Source: Hordeum vulgare subsp. vulgare (lineage: Eukaryota; Streptophyta; Magnoliopsida; Poales; Poaceae). From it: a stretch of 64,000 nt of DNA. Where the stretch lies: positions 420,367,081 to 420,431,080 of the forward strand of contig NC_058518.1 in NCBI RefSeq assembly GCF_904849725.1. Reading direction: 5' to 3'. The notes beneath the pieces are model-generated. The model did not search any database, was not told the DNA's origin, and was given only the letters and a program-made list of their open reading frames with translations. Numbering within the stretch: the first letter of the stretch is position 1; each line of letters opens with the position of its first letter. A program made the translations under genes and the position numbers. Below are positions 1 through 12,110 of this stretch, piece after piece.

Positions 1-876
1 CGGACTTCACAAGGGTTTCCGGAATGGTCCGGAAACGAAGATTGATATATAGGATGACCTCATTTGATTACCGGAAGGTTTTCGGAGTTACCGGGAATGT
101 ACCGGGAATGACGAATGGGTTCCGGGTGTTCACCGGGGGGGCAACCCACCCCGGGGAAGCCCATAGGCCTTGGGGGTGGCGCACCAGCCCTTAGTGGGCT
201 GGTGGGACAGCCCAAGAAGGCCCTATGCGCCATAGGAAGAAAATCTAAGAGAAAAGAAAAAAAGAGGAGGTGGGAAAAGGGGGAAGGACTCCTCCTTCCA
301 TACCTAGTTGGACTCGGTTTGGAAGGGGAGGGTTGCCCCCCTTGGCTCGGCCGAACCCCTTGGGGGTCCTTGGACCCCAAGGCAAGGCTCCCCCTCTTCC
401 CCCTATATATACGAAGCTTTTGGGGCTGATTTGACACAACTTTGCCACGGCAGCCCTACCACATATCTCCACGGTTTTTCCTCTAGATTTCGTTTCTGCG
501 GAGCCCGAGCGGAGCCCTGCTGAGATTAGATCACCACCAACCTCCGGAGCGCCGTCACGCTGCCGGAGAACTCATCTACCTCTCCGTCTCTCTTGCTGGA
601 TCAGGAAGGCCGAGATCATCATCGAGCTGTACGTGTGCTGAACGCGGAGGTGCCGTCCGTTCGGCACTAGATCGTGGGACTGATCGCGGGACGGTTCGCG
701 GGGCGGATCGAGGGGCGTGAGGACGTTCCACTACATCAACCGCGTTCACTAACGCTTCTGCTGTGCGATCTACAAGGGTACGTAGATCAAATATCCCCTC
801 TCGTAGATGGACATCACCATGATAGGTCTTCGTGCGCGTAGGAAATTTTTTGTTTCCCATGCGACGTTCCCCAACA
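1..876 (+). repeat. 5' LTR of Angela copy A (right part only)
   Basis: This stretch matches about the last 876 bases of the 3' LTR at 6165-7981, with a few percent mismatches and a different number of G in a homopolymer. It ends with CCAACA at 871-876 just before the primer-binding region. Small open frames here are recurrent LTR shadows and occur again in every Angela LTR of the window. Confidence 0.93.
404..411 (+). promoter_or_regulatory. TATA box in Angela 5' LTR
   Basis: TATATATA lies after a C-rich run, within the LTR about 470 bases before its end. The same motif is in the 3' LTR at 7510-7517 and, on the minus strand, in the other Angela LTRs. The position suits the retrotransposon's RNA polymerase II promoter; activity is inferred. 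Confidence 0.5.
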
Positions 877-2131
877 GTGGCATCATGAGCTAGGTTCATG
901 CGTAGATGTCTTCTCGAGTAGAACACAAAAGTTTTTGTGGGCGGTGATGTGCGTTTTGCTGCCCTCCTTAGTCTTTTCTTGATTCCGTGGTATTGTTGGA
1001 TTGAAGCGGCTTGGACCGACATTACTCGTACGCTTACGAGAGACTGGTTTCGTCGCTACGAGTAACCCCGTTGCTCAAAGATGACTGGCAAGTGTCAGTT
1101 TCTCCAACTTTAGTTGAATCGGATTTGAAAGAGGAGGTCCTTGGATGAGGTTAAATAGCAACTCATATATCTCCGTTGTGGTGTTTGCGTAAGTAAGAGG
1201 CGATCCTACTAGATACCCATGGTCACCACGTAGAACATACAACAACAAAATTAGAGGACGTCTAACTTGTTTTTGCAGGGTATGCTTGTGATATGATATG
1301 GCCAACGATGTGATGTGATATATTGGATGTATGAGATGGTCATGTTGTAATAGATAATATCGACTTGCACGTCGATGGTACGGCAACCGGCAGGAGCCAT
1401 AGGGTTGTCTTTATACTAACGTTTGTGCTTGCAGATGCGTTTACTATTTTGCTAGGATGTAGCTTTAGTAGTAATAGCATGAGTAGCACGACAACCCCGA
1501 TGGCGACACGTTGATGGAGATCATGGTGTGGCGCCGGTGACAAGTAGATCGTGCCGGTGCTTTGGTGATGGAGATCAAGGAGCACGTGATGATGGCCATA
1601 TCATGTCACTTATGAATTGCATGTGATGTTAATCCTTTTATGCACCTTATTTTGCTTAGAACGACGGTAGCATTATGAGGTGATCTCTCACTAAAATTTC
1701 AAGAAGAAATTGTGTTCTCCCCTACTGTGCACCGTTGCTACAGTTCGTCGTTTCGAGACACCACGTGATGATCGGGTGTGATAGACTCAACGTTCACATA
1801 CAACGGGTGCAAAACAGTTGCACACGCGGAACACTCGGGTTAAGCTTGACGAGCCTAGCATGTGCAGACATGGCCTCGGAACACATGAGACCGATAGGTC
1901 GATCATGAATCATATAGATGATATGATTAGCATAGGGATTCTTACCACTGAAACTATACTCAACTCACGTGATGATCGGACTTGAGCTAGTGTAAGTGGA
2001 TCATGAACCACTCAAATGACTAGAGAGATGTACTTTTTGAGTGGGAGTTTAGCGAGTAATTTGATTAAGTTAAACTCTAATTATCTTGAACATAGTCTAA
2101 GTCCACTTTGAATATATTTGTGTTGTAGATC
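877..2131 (+). other. Primer-binding site and untranslated leader of Angela A
   Basis: TGGCATCATGAGC at 878-890, one base after the LTR, is a variant of the initiator-tRNA-Met complement TGGTATCAGAGC and is the likely minus-strand primer site. The remaining 1.24 kb to the gag ATG has no credible coding frame. The same leader, of nearly equal length, is present in inverse orientation at 40211-41468 in Angela B. Confidence 0.75.
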
Positions 2132-5100
2132 ATGGCTCACGCGACAGTCACCCTGAATTTTAATACGTTCCTAGAGAAAGCTAAGTTGAAAGATGATGGA
2201 AGCAACTTTGTAGACTGGGCTAGTAATCTTAAGCTAATCTTACAAGCCGGGAAGAAGGATTACGTCCTTAATGTTGTGCTAGGAGATGAACCACCCGCTA
2301 CGGCTGACCAGGATGTTAAGAACGCTTGGTTAACACGTAAGGAGGACTACTCAGTAGTTCAATGTGCAGTCTTGTATGGCTTAGAACCGGGACTTCAACG
2401 TCGCTTTGAGTGTCATGGAGCATTTGAGATGTTCCAGGAGTTGAAGTTTATCTTTCAGAAGAACGCCCGGATCGAGAGGTATGAGACCTCCAATAAATTA
2501 TATGCTTGTAAGATGGAGGAGAACTCGTCTGTCAGTGAACATGTGCTCAAAATGTCTGGGTACTCAAACCGTCTAGCTGAGCTGGGGATTGAACTCCCGC
2601 AAGAGGCTATCACTGACAGAATCCTTCAATCACTGCCGCCAAGCTATAAAGGCTTTGTGTTGAACTACAACATGCAAGGGATGAACAAGTCACCCGGCGA
2701 GTTGTTTGCGATGCTGAAAGTCGCAGAGTCTGAACTCCGTAAAGAGCATCAAGTGTTGATGGTGAATAAGACCACTAGTTTCAAGAGAAATGGCAAAGGC
2801 AAGAAGGGTAATTTAAAGAAGAGCGGCAAGCCTGTTGCCAATCCGACGAAGAAACCCAAAGCTGGACCTAAGCCTGAAACATAGTGTTACTATTACAAGG
2901 GTATGGGTCACTGGAAGCTCAATTGCCCCAAGTATCTGGCTGATAAGAAGGCGGCCAAAGAAAAATCAGGTATATTTGATATACATGTTATTGATGTGTA
3001 CTTAACCAGTTCTCGTAGTAGTGCCTGGGTATTCGATACTGGTTCTGTTGCTCATATTTGCAACTCGAAACAGGAACTGCGGAATAGACGAAGGCTGGCG
3101 AAAGATGAAGTGACGATGCGCGTAGGAAATGGTTCCAAGGTTGATGCAATCGCCGTCGGCACAGTTTCACTTCAGTTACCATCAGGATTAGTTATGAACT
3201 TGAATCATTGTTATTTAGTGCTTGTGTTGAGCATGAACATTATATCTGGATCTTGTTTATTGCGAGACGGTTACTCTTTTAAGTCAGAGAATAATGGTTG
3301 TTCTATTTCTATGAGTAACATCTTTTACGGTCATGCACCCAATGTGAGAGGATTGTTCATATTGAATCTTGATAGTGATACACACATACATAACAATGAG
3401 ACCAAAAGAGTTAGAGTTAACAATGATAGCGCCATATTTTTGTGGCACTACCGCTTAGGTCATATTGGTATAAAGCGCATGAAGAAACTCCATGCCGATG
3501 GACTTTTGGAGTCACTTGACTTTGATTCACTTGACACGTGCGAACCATGCCTCATGGGCAAGATGACTAAAACTCCGTTCTCTGGAACAATGGAGCGTGC
3601 AAGTGACTTGTTGGAAATCATACATACCGATGTGTGCGGTCAGATGAGCGTAGAGGCATGCGGCGGATATCGTTATTTTCTCACCTTCACTGACGATTTG
3701 AGTAGATATGGTTATGTCTACTTAATGAAGCACAAGTCTGAAACATTTGAAAAGTTTAAGCAATTTCAGAGTGAAGTTGAAAATCATCGTAACAAGAAGA
3801 TCAAGTTCCTACGGTCTGATCGTGGGGGTGAATATCTGAGTTTTGAGTTTGGTGCTCACTTAAGACAATGTGGAATTGTTTCACAGTTGACACCGCCTGG
3901 AACACCACAGCGTAATGGTGTGTCCGAACGTCGTAATCGTACTTTATTAGAGATGGTGCGATCTATGATGTCTCTTACCGATTTGCCGTTATCATTTTGG
4001 GGTTATGCATTAGAAACAGCTGCATTCACTTTAAATAGGGCACCATCAAAATCCGTTGAGACGACACCATACCAACTGTGGTATGACAAAAGGCCAAAGT
4101 TGTCGTTTCTGAAAGTTTGGGGATGTGATGCTTATGTCAAAAAGCTTCAGCCTGGAAAGCTGGAACCCAAAGCAGAAAAGTGCATCTTCATAGGTTACCC
4201 AAAAGAGACAGTTGGGTACACCTTCTATCTCAAATCCAAGGGCAAAGTGTTTGTTGCTAAAAACGGAGCTTTTCTCGAGAAGGAGTTTCTCTCGAGAGAA
4301 TTGAGTGGGAGGAAGATAGAACTTGATGAGGTTGTCGAACCTCTTATCCCTCTAGATGGTGGCGCAGGGCAAGGGGAAACCTCTGTCATTGCGACGCCGG
4401 TTGAGGAGGAAGTTAATGATGATGATCATGAAACTCCGGTTCAAGTTCCTGTCGAACCACGCAGGTCGACGAGACCACGTGCTGCTCCAGAGTGGTACGG
4501 TAATCCCATTTTCTCAATCATGTTGTTAGACAACAATGAACCAGCAAGTTATGAAGAAGCAATGGTGGGCCCAGATTCCAACAAATGGCTAGAAGCCATG
4601 AAGTCCGAGATAGGATCCATGTATGAGAACAAAGTGTGGACTTTGGAAGTACTACCTGAGGGCCGCAAGGCTATTCAGAACAAATGGATCTTCAAGAGGA
4701 AGACGGACGCTGACGGCAATGTGACCGTTTATAAAGCTCGACTTGTGGCAAAGGGTTTTTCACAAGTTCAAGGAGTTGACTACGATGAGACATTCTCACC
4801 CGTAGCGACGCTTAAGTCCGTCAGAATTATGTTAGCAATAGCTGCATTTTTCGATTATGAAATCTGGCAGATGGATGTCAAAACGGTGTTCCTTAACGGT
4901 TTCCTTAAGGAAGAGTTGTATATGATGCAACCCGAAGGTTTTGTCGATCCTAAGAATGCTAACAAGGTGTGCAAGCTCCAGCGATCAATTTATGGACTGG
5001 TGCAAGCATCTCGGAGTTGGAACAAACGCTTTGATGAGGTGATCAAAGCATTTAGGTTTATACAAGTGGTTGGAGAATCTTGTATTTACAAGAAAGTGAG

Positions 5101-6112
5101 TGGGAGCTCTGTGGCGTTTCTAATATTATATGTGGATGACATATTGCTGATTGGAAACAACGTAGAGTTTTTGGAGAGCATAAAGGATTACTTGAATAAA
5201 AGTTTCTCTATGAAGGAACTTGGAGAAGCTGCTTACATTCTAGGCATTAAGATCTACAGTGATAGATTGAAACGCCTGATAGGACTTTCACAAAGCACAT
5301 ACCTTGATAAAGTTTTGAAGAGGTTCAAAATGGAACAGTCCAAGAAAGGGTTCTTGCCAGTTTTGCAAGGTACGAGATTGAGTAAGACTTAGTGCCCAGC
5401 AACTGATGAGGATAGAGAGCATATGAGCACCGTCCCCTATGCTTCAGCCATAGGTTCTATCATGTATGCAATGATGTGCACTAGACCGGACGTTAGTTTG
5501 GCCATAAGTATGGCAGGCAGGTTCCAGAGTAATCCAGGAGTGGATCACTGGACGGCGGTCAAGAATATCCTGAAGTACCTGAAAAGGACTAAGGAGATGT
5601 TTCTCGTGTATGGAGGTGACAAAGAGCTCGCCGTAAAGGGTTACGTCGATGCAAGCTTTGACACAGATCCGGACGACCCTAAGTCGCAGACCGGATACGT
5701 ATTTATTCTTAATGGGGGTGCGGTAAGCTGGTGCAGTTCCAAGCAAAGCGTCGTAGCATATTCTACATGTGAAGCGGAGTACATGGCTGCCTCGGAGGCG
5801 GCTAAGGAGGGTGTCTGGATGAAGCAGTTCATGACGGATCTTGGAGTAGTGCCAAGCGCACTGAATCCAATAACCTTGTACCGTGACAACACGGGTGCCA
5901 TTGCCCTAGCAAAGGAACCACGGTTTCACAAGAAGTCCAGACACATCAAACGACGCTTCAACCTCATCCGCGACTACGTCGAAGGGGAGGACGTAAATAT
6001 ATGCAAAGTGCACACGGATCTGAATGTAGCAGACCCGCTGACTAAACCTCTTCCACGGGCAAAGCATGATCAACACCAGAACTGTATGGGTGTTAGATTT
6101 ATTACAATGTAA
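2132..6112 (+). pseudogene. Angela A gag-pol polyprotein, two nonsense codons
   Basis: One reading frame of 1,327 codons covers the whole copia polyprotein, but TAG stops at 2882-2884 (codon 251) and 5390-5392 interrupt it. Domains in order: Gag (about 1-250); a CCHC zinc knuckle at 252-265 whose second Cys is Tyr; aspartic protease with DTG at 302; integrase with HHCC zinc site near 435-475 and catalytic D500, D563, E599 (35 residues between the last two); reverse transcriptase with YVDD at 1000-1003; RNase H from about 1171. Comparison with copy B shows the first stop replaces GAG (Glu). The second is probably CAG to TAG, a change expected from deamination of methylated CHG sites. Frame is otherwise preserved, so decay is recent or light. 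Enough protein is missing that only a short Gag could be made. Confidence 0.93.
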
Positions 6113-6149
6113 TTCGCATGATGATGTGAGGGCTAGATTATTGACTCTA

Positions 6150-6164
6150 GTGCAAGTGGGAGAC
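6150..6164 (+). other. Polypurine tract of Angela A
   Basis: The purine-rich stretch GTGCAAGTGGGAGAC lies directly before the 3' LTR start TGTTGG at 6165. Its place fits the plus-strand primer of reverse transcription. Confidence 0.7.
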
Positions 6165-7981
6165 TGTTGGAATTATGCCCTAGAGGCAATAATAAATATA
6201 GTTATTATTATAATTCTTGTATCAAGATAATCGTTTATTATCCATGCTATAATTGTATTAAATGAAGACTTATATACATGTGTGGATACATAGAAAAAAC
6301 ACTGTCCCTAGCAAGCCTCTAGTTGGCTAGCCAGTTGATCAAAGATAGTCAGGGTCTTCTGATTATGGACAAGGTGTTGTTGCTTGATAACTGGATCACG
6401 TCATTAGGAGAATCACGTGATGGACTAGACCCAAACTAATAGACGTAGCATATTGATCGTGTCATTTTGTTGCTACTGTTTTCTGCGTGTCAAGTATTTG
6501 TTCCTATGACCATGAGATCATATAACTCACTGACACCGGAGGAATGCTTTGTGTGTATCAAACGTCGCAACGTAACTGGGTGACTATAAAGATGCTCTAC
6601 AGGTATCTCCGAAGGTGTTCGTTGAGTTAGTATGGATCGAGACTGGGATTTGTCACTCCGTGTAACGGAGAGGTATCTTGGGGCCCACTCGGTAATACAA
6701 CATCACACACAAGCCTTGCAAGCAATGTGACTTAGTGTAAGTTGCGGGATCTTGTATTACGGAACGAGTAAAGAGACTTGCCGGTAAACGAGATCGAAAT
6801 AGGTATGCGGATACTGACGATCGAATCTCGGGCAAGTAACATACCGAAGGACAAAGGGAATGACATACGGGATTATATGAATCCTTGGCACTGAGGTTCA
6901 AACGATAAGATCTTCGTAGAATATGTAGGATCCAATATGGGCATCCAGGTCCCGCTATTGGATATTGACCGAGGAGTCACTCGGGTCATGTCTACATAGT
7001 TCTCGAACCCGCAGGGTCTGCACACTTAAGGTTCGACGTTGTTTTATGCGTATTTGAGTTATATGGTTGGTTACCGAATGTTGTTCGGAGTCCAGGATGA
7101 GATCATGGACGTCACGAGGGTTTCCGAAATGGTCCAGAAACGAAGATTGATATATAGGATGACCTCATTTGATTACCGGAAGGTTTTTGGAGTTACCGGG
7201 AATGTACCAGGAATGACGAATGGGTTCCGGCTGTTCACCGGGGGGGGGGGGCAACCCACCCCGGGGAAGCCCATAGGCCTTGGGGATGGCGCACCAGCCC
7301 TTAGTGGGCTGGTGGGACAGCCCAAGAAGGCCCTATGCGCCATAGGAAGAAAATCAAAGAGAAAAAAAAAGAGGAGGTGGGAAAAGGGGGAAGGACTCCT
7401 CCTTCCAAACCTAGTTGGACTCGGTTTGGAAGGGGAGGGTTGCCCCCTTGGCTCGGCCGAACCCCTTGGGGGTCCTTGGACCCCAAGGCAAGGCTCCCCC
7501 TCTTCCCCCTATATATACGGAGGTTTTAGGGCTGATTTGACACAACTTTGCCACGGCAGCCCGACCACATATCTCCACGGTTTTACCTCTAGATCGCGTT
7601 TCTGCGGAGCTCGGGCGGAGCCCTGCTGAGATTAGATCACCACCAACCTCCGGAGCGCCGTCACGCTGCCGGAGAACTCATTTACCTCTCTGTCTCTCTT
7701 GCTGGATCAAGAAGGCCGAGATCATCGTGAGTTGTACGTGTGCTGAACGCGGAGGTGCCGTCCGTTCGGCACTAGATCGTGGGACTGATCGCGGGACGGT
7801 TCGCGGGGCGGATCGAGGGACGTGAGGACGTTCCACTACATCAACCGCGTTCACTAACGCTTCTGCTGTGCGATCTACAAGGGTACGTAGATCGAATATC
7901 CCCTCTCGTAGATGGACATCACCATGATAGGTCTTCGTGCGCGTAGGAAAATTTTTGTTTCCCATGCGACGTTCCCCAACA
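6165..7981 (+). repeat. 3' LTR of Angela copy A
   Basis: A complete LTR of 1,817 bases with TG...CA ends (TGTTGG...CCAACA). It holds a TATATATA box at 7510-7517 and the same C-rich and short-tandem context as the 5' LTR. Sequence after it belongs to another element on the opposite strand. Confidence 0.93.
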
Positions 7982-8558
7982 GGTGCGAGGGCTGCGGGGG
8001 AGTGCTCAGGGGGTTCGATCCTGGCGGCGGCCAGGGGGGAAACTGGGAGGGAGCGAGCTAGGGTTTGTCCCCCTCGGGGGCTTTTATACCCCAGGGAGAG
8101 GTGGGCCGAATGGGGTGGCCTGGCTCGGCCACCTTAGGTCGAGTTAGGCCAGGTTTTTTATTATTATTTCTTTTTATTATTTAATTTTATTTACTTTCTT
8201 TTACAATTTATTATATATAATTTTAATACTTTCTTTTATTTACTTATTTTCATTTACTATATTTCCTTTATTTATTTTATCTAAAGCTCCTCTTTTAAAT
8301 ATATTGGGATTACCAATAATTTCAAAAGTGCCCGATTCACATTTATAATTCGTTAGAGAATTTTCATAACTCCCCGACGTTTTTATTTCAACAACATAAA
8401 ACCTTTCTCGTCCGACTTTAATTTTAAGTTTCGAACTTTGATTCGGTTTCAACCAACACGAGATCATTGATATAATTAACGGTGACGTGGCATCATTAAC
8501 GCGGGATCAATGTCGCTTAATTACAATCATCACTGTAGCAAAAGTCGAGGATGTCACA
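7982..8558 (-). mobile_element. Truncated gypsy-like LTR interrupted by Angela A
   Basis: Read on the minus strand, the segment starts TGTGACATCCTCGAC at 8558, passes an AT-rich stretch, and reaches GGTATAAAAG near 8085 followed by GC-rich transcribed-looking sequence. This looks like the U3 and promoter end of a Ty3-gypsy LTR that Angela A inserted into. The rest of that element would lie left of the window. Family assignment is from memory of similar Triticeae LTRs and is tentative. Confidence 0.45.
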
Positions 8559-9310
8559 ACACCACCGCCACTCTTGCCTTCAATGCAGCAGCGACAATCT
8601 CTCTGGAGCGACGCGTGCTGCTGCATAGCAGCAGTTGGTCATCGATGAGCGGCGCATCGCAGAGCCGGCGATGCTCCATTAAAGCACCGTTGGCTCTGAT
8701 GATGCTTCATCGCAACACCAATGCACACAACGATGCTCCATCAACGGCCCAGCCATCGTATACTTCGAAGCACGCGACCCCCCCCCCCCCCCAAGAGTTG
8801 CATTGTAGCAGGCGACGCCGACAAGCTGGACTGCTACAATGATGTTGGCACCAAGATCTCGTAGCCGCGGTACGTATACCGCAGCACCGACGACTCCATG
8901 AAGGATATTACGGTGAGGGAATTGCAACATCAGTCCCATCGCAACATGTGACTCCTCCCTCCCCGGTCTAGTGCTGCTTTGAAGCAGGCGTCGTCGGCGA
9001 GGGTGCCGTCGATGTAGCGGTGATGGATGCAACAACAATTTTTAGCCTGTCCCTCCAGTTTGGAAGAAAACGGGTTTTGTAGCAGCGATAGTGGAGGTAA
9101 CAGCATACTCGCACACGGTGGCCGGAGACCGGAGGCAACAACGACAATAATTTCAGTGTGTCGGCGAGCGGTGGTGGACAAACGAGCGGAGCAAACGAAG
9201 GAAGAAAAGAGGAAAGAAAGACTCGGTGGCGAGAATGTGTGAACTGGCTATATCGAACGAAGAGATAAGGATAGCTGTCAACAATCGATGGCTCTACCCA
9301 CATAGGGACA
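8559..9310. repeat. GC-rich degenerate repeat block 1
   Basis: The block is dense in variants of GCTCCATT, GATGCT and GCTACAATG with poly-C at 8780-8791. Open frames occur on both strands without start context or recognisable domains, as expected for GC-rich repeats. Similar wording recurs at 20736-22265 and 23440-24250. Its right edge has ACGCGT and CAGCCGGTTGAT, also found at the right edge of the 24.2-kb block, suggesting a common transposon family of unknown class. Confidence 0.4.
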
Positions 9311-9900
9311 CGCGTCGATCGAAAGAGGCAACTTACACAATGACTAAATCAGCCGGTTGATTTAGAACATTTTATTTTTTCTATTTTCCGACGGGTCCAT
9401 ATACCTTTTTTTAGAGAGAGACAGATTCATGCAGTACTACTTCCCATTGCATATTGTTCTCGAAAGCATACCATGCTTTAAACCAGCACACGTACCATTT
9501 AATTACTTTAATTAACAAAACAACGTGGATGGTAAATTGACCGTTATAATGGAAAGTATCATATAGCAGTATCATGCATATGATACTATTGTACTACCTT
9601 TATAATGCATAATATCATAGATAACCTCATTATAATGCATAGTATCATAAGTTAGTACCATAGATAACCTCATTTATTGAAATGCATGACACATAGTAGC
9701 ATATCATTTAACATTATGGTATCTACCTACTTTAATTTTTTTTTAATTATCTACCACATCAATATATCTGCTAGTCCCAAGTATAGTATATGTTATCATT
9801 TAAGTTACTCCCATTATGATCAGCCTGAAGACAAACAAGAGCCACACCAGGCATTACTGTCAGGTCAGCAGATAATGACATGTCTCACATCCCCTTCGTG
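9311..9900. other. AT-rich intergenic DNA upstream of cyclin gene
   Basis: No coding frame is supported. At 9545-9690 the motifs ATAATGCAT, TATCATA and GATAACCTCATT are each repeated, with a palindrome around GCATATGATACT; this may be a decayed MITE. The segment includes the presumed promoter of the downstream cyclin gene, but no firm TATA box could be picked. Confidence 0.4.
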
Positions 9901-11301
9901 ATTAATAACAAAAACACACCACGCACATGACACTTCCCCCCTCTCTCCCAGGCAGCATCCAAAGGTCGCTGCTGCTGTTCCAACCGAAAAGGCGAGGAGC
10001 GGCGGCCGTGGGGAGGAGTGTGAGGCCGCGAGCTCGAGCTCGAGCTCGGCCCTGAAGAAGAAGAAGAAGGCCTCCTTCCCTACCCCCCGAGCTCAAGCCC
10101 AGAGCAAAGCCGTAAGGATCTCTCTCCACCAAGTCCCTCCCTCCCTCCCTACCGTGCGGGTTGTTAGATAGCTAGTAGTAGATCTCAAGTTGCAGAGCAT
10201 AGCGCTATCCTACCTAACTGCGTAGCCAGTTGCGGCATTTGGGTCTAGATGCGATTCCGACCCTGGCCTCTCTCTCCAATCTGCCGCGCTTTTCTTGTTC
10301 TGATCTGTTTCGAGCAAGCTAGGGTCCGCTTCCGAAGGGCGCAGGAGCGTCGGGGAAGCAGAAATCTGCTTGTCCGCCTGGTCTCATGGCGATGGCGGGC
10401 CGGGTACTTGGGATGGGGGCAGTGGATTAGGGCGCAGCTGCATTAGGAAGGAGTGTTTCTTGCCGCCTCTTTATATAGTTTATCCCCTCCCTCCTTGTTG
10501 ATGGTGTAGGATTTATAAATGACGGGAAACATACCAAAAATAGAAGAGGAATAATGTTTATCCCAGCTCCCTACTTTGTGGTACTAGTGCTTATCTTCTG
10601 AAGCAGCTTCGTAGTCGCAAAAAAACGGAAAAAAGGAAATAAGCAGATCCATGTTGATGCTTTTTGTTGGTATATTCTTGCATGTATTTGACACACTCCT
10701 TAGTCCTTAGGGAAAGCCAAGACTTGGAAACTGTATTTTCGATCGCAATATTGTGCATTAAGAGGGATAGGTTTAGGGCAACGTGTGGACGCAGCACGCC
10801 GCTGCGTCATAGAACCTTTGGTTTGGCTCCGCTCGTACGAGAATGGACGTAGCTGTAAGTTTTGGTGCAATGCTACAATCCTGGGAAAATAGCAGATCCA
10901 TGTTGATGCTTTTTTGTTAGTATATTCATGCGTGTATTTGACACATCCTTAGAGAACGCCAAGACTTGGAAACTGTGCTCCGACCTCTATATTGTGCAAT
11001 AAGAGGGCTAAACTTAGAGCAACGTGTGGACGTAGCACGGCGCCGCCTCATGGAACCTTGGTTTGGCTCCGCATTGTACGTGGCTATGAGTTTTGGTGCA
11101 ATGCTATAATCCTGGGAAGATAGTTTCAACCTTCCTTTTCATTGCCTGATGTCCGTCTTTTAATTTTCTGCGTGGTTGACTGGTTGTACATAAACTGTCA
11201 TCAAGGTTTTTTGCACACCTTCAACTTGTCTGCTATTTTCTGTACAGAAAATCTTGTTGATTAATAACTTGCTTTATCTTGTACAGCACTTATGCCTGCC
11301 T
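9901..11301 (+). other. Presumed 5' leader with intron of the cyclin gene
   Basis: A GC-rich CT- and GAG-rich stretch at about 9930-10140 looks like a first untranslated exon. Acceptor-like TTCTGTACAG (about 11237-11246) and TTGTACAG (about 11279-11286) stand just upstream of the coding start, so the leader is probably interrupted by an intron of about 1.1 kb. Exon limits need transcript data. The intron carries a tandem duplication annotated separately. Confidence 0.4.
10642..11122 (+). repeat. Tandem duplication, two copies of about 249 bp
   Basis: Copy 1 spans 10642-10890 and copy 2 10891-11122. Each begins AGCAGATCCATGTTGATGC and ends with ATCCTGGGAA followed by a short A-rich tail. They differ by substitutions and small indels, so the duplication is not recent. 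It lies in the presumed 5' intron of the cyclin gene. Confidence 0.85.
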
Positions 11302-12110
11302 ATGGAGTCATCTAAAACTGATGCCGGTGATAAGCATTTGGAGAGCTACCTGACACTGGGTTTGACAATACCACAGTCAAAGAAAGGGGATACCAACTTT
11401 CCAAAGGTCCTGTCGCTTCTTGCCACATATCTGGGCAGATCAGTTCAGAAGAATGAACAATTACTAGGTTCTGATAGAATAAAGGAGACGACCACTATTT
11501 TTCATGGACAGAGGGTCCCAGATCTTAGTATACAGCTCTATGCAGAGCGCATTTTCAAGTATGCCGAGTGCAGTCCATCTTGCTTCGTGTTGGCACTTGT
11601 CTACATGGAGAGATATCTACAGCAGCCAAATGTGTACATGACGCCCTTTAGCGTTCACCGGTTGCTAATTACAAGTGTGGTGGTTGCTGCCAAATTCACA
11701 GATGATGGGTAAGTGTACCCAATGCAACTGCAATTCAATTGTGTTTCTCTGTGTACCACAAACATGCACAGGTTTTCCAATAACTTTCTCGATGTATCTC
11801 CTGCAGGTTTTTCGACAATGCGTTCTACGCTAGGGTTGGAGGAATCAGCACAGTCGAGATGAATCGGCTTGAGCTGGATTTGTTGTTTAATCTGGACTTC
11901 AGGCTGAAAGTGAACCTAGAGACATTTGGGAGCTACTGCTTGCAGCTGGAGAAACACGCACCGGTGTCACCAGAGAGACTCCCGGTTCAGGTTCATTGTG
12001 TCAAGGGATCTAAAGATTTGAGCTATAGCAACAGCAGCGCCGACGAGTTTTGCCAGAGCAAGCTAGTGCGCCAGAGCTACAGCAGCCAGGCTCTCCAAGG
12101 ATGTAGCTGA
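11302..12110 (+). CDS. P-type (PHO80-like, U-type) cyclin, CYCP4-like
   Basis: Two exons, 11302-11708 and 11807-12110, joined by a GTAAGTG...CTGCAG intron of 98 bases, encode 236 residues. The cyclin box spans about residues 72-180 and contains the P-cyclin landmarks ERIFKYAECSPSCFVLA, FSVHRLLITSVVVAAKF and VGGISTVEMNRLELDLLF. Plant P-type cyclins are small, resemble yeast PHO80 and associate with CDKA-type kinases; they are linked to phosphate and sugar signalling and cell division. I chose ATG 11302 because an in-frame ATG at 11254 lies before an acceptor-like TTGTACAG, and the pseudogene copy at 27246 conserves sequence from this ATG onward. The C-terminus after the box is Ser- and Gln-rich and unremarkable. 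Frame and splice sites are intact, so it is probably functional. Exact subgroup is less certain than the class. Confidence 0.9.

Larger units (their letters stand above)
1..7981 (+). mobile_element. Angela/BARE-1-type Ty1-copia retrotransposon, copy A
   Basis: A nearly full-length copia LTR retrotransposon whose 5' LTR is cut by the window edge. Order on + is LTR, primer site, leader, gag, protease, integrase, reverse transcriptase, RNase H, polypurine tract, LTR. This copia order (integrase before reverse transcriptase), LTRs of about 1.8 kb starting TGTTGGAATTATGCC and ending CGTTCCCCAACA, and the protein motifs fit the Angela/WIS/BARE-1 group that is very abundant in Triticeae. Coding capacity is damaged by two in-frame stops, so this copy is not autonomous. 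The left flank is outside the window, so the target duplication cannot be checked; the five bases after the 3' LTR are GGTGC. Confidence 0.93.

Noticed and set aside
60..523. Several 70-125 codon open frames on both strands near the left edge, and their counterparts at 7039-7629, 37328-38369, 41323-42766 and 43741-45095
   Set aside because: They lie inside Angela LTRs, recur in each LTR copy, overlap on both strands and have no domain or start context.
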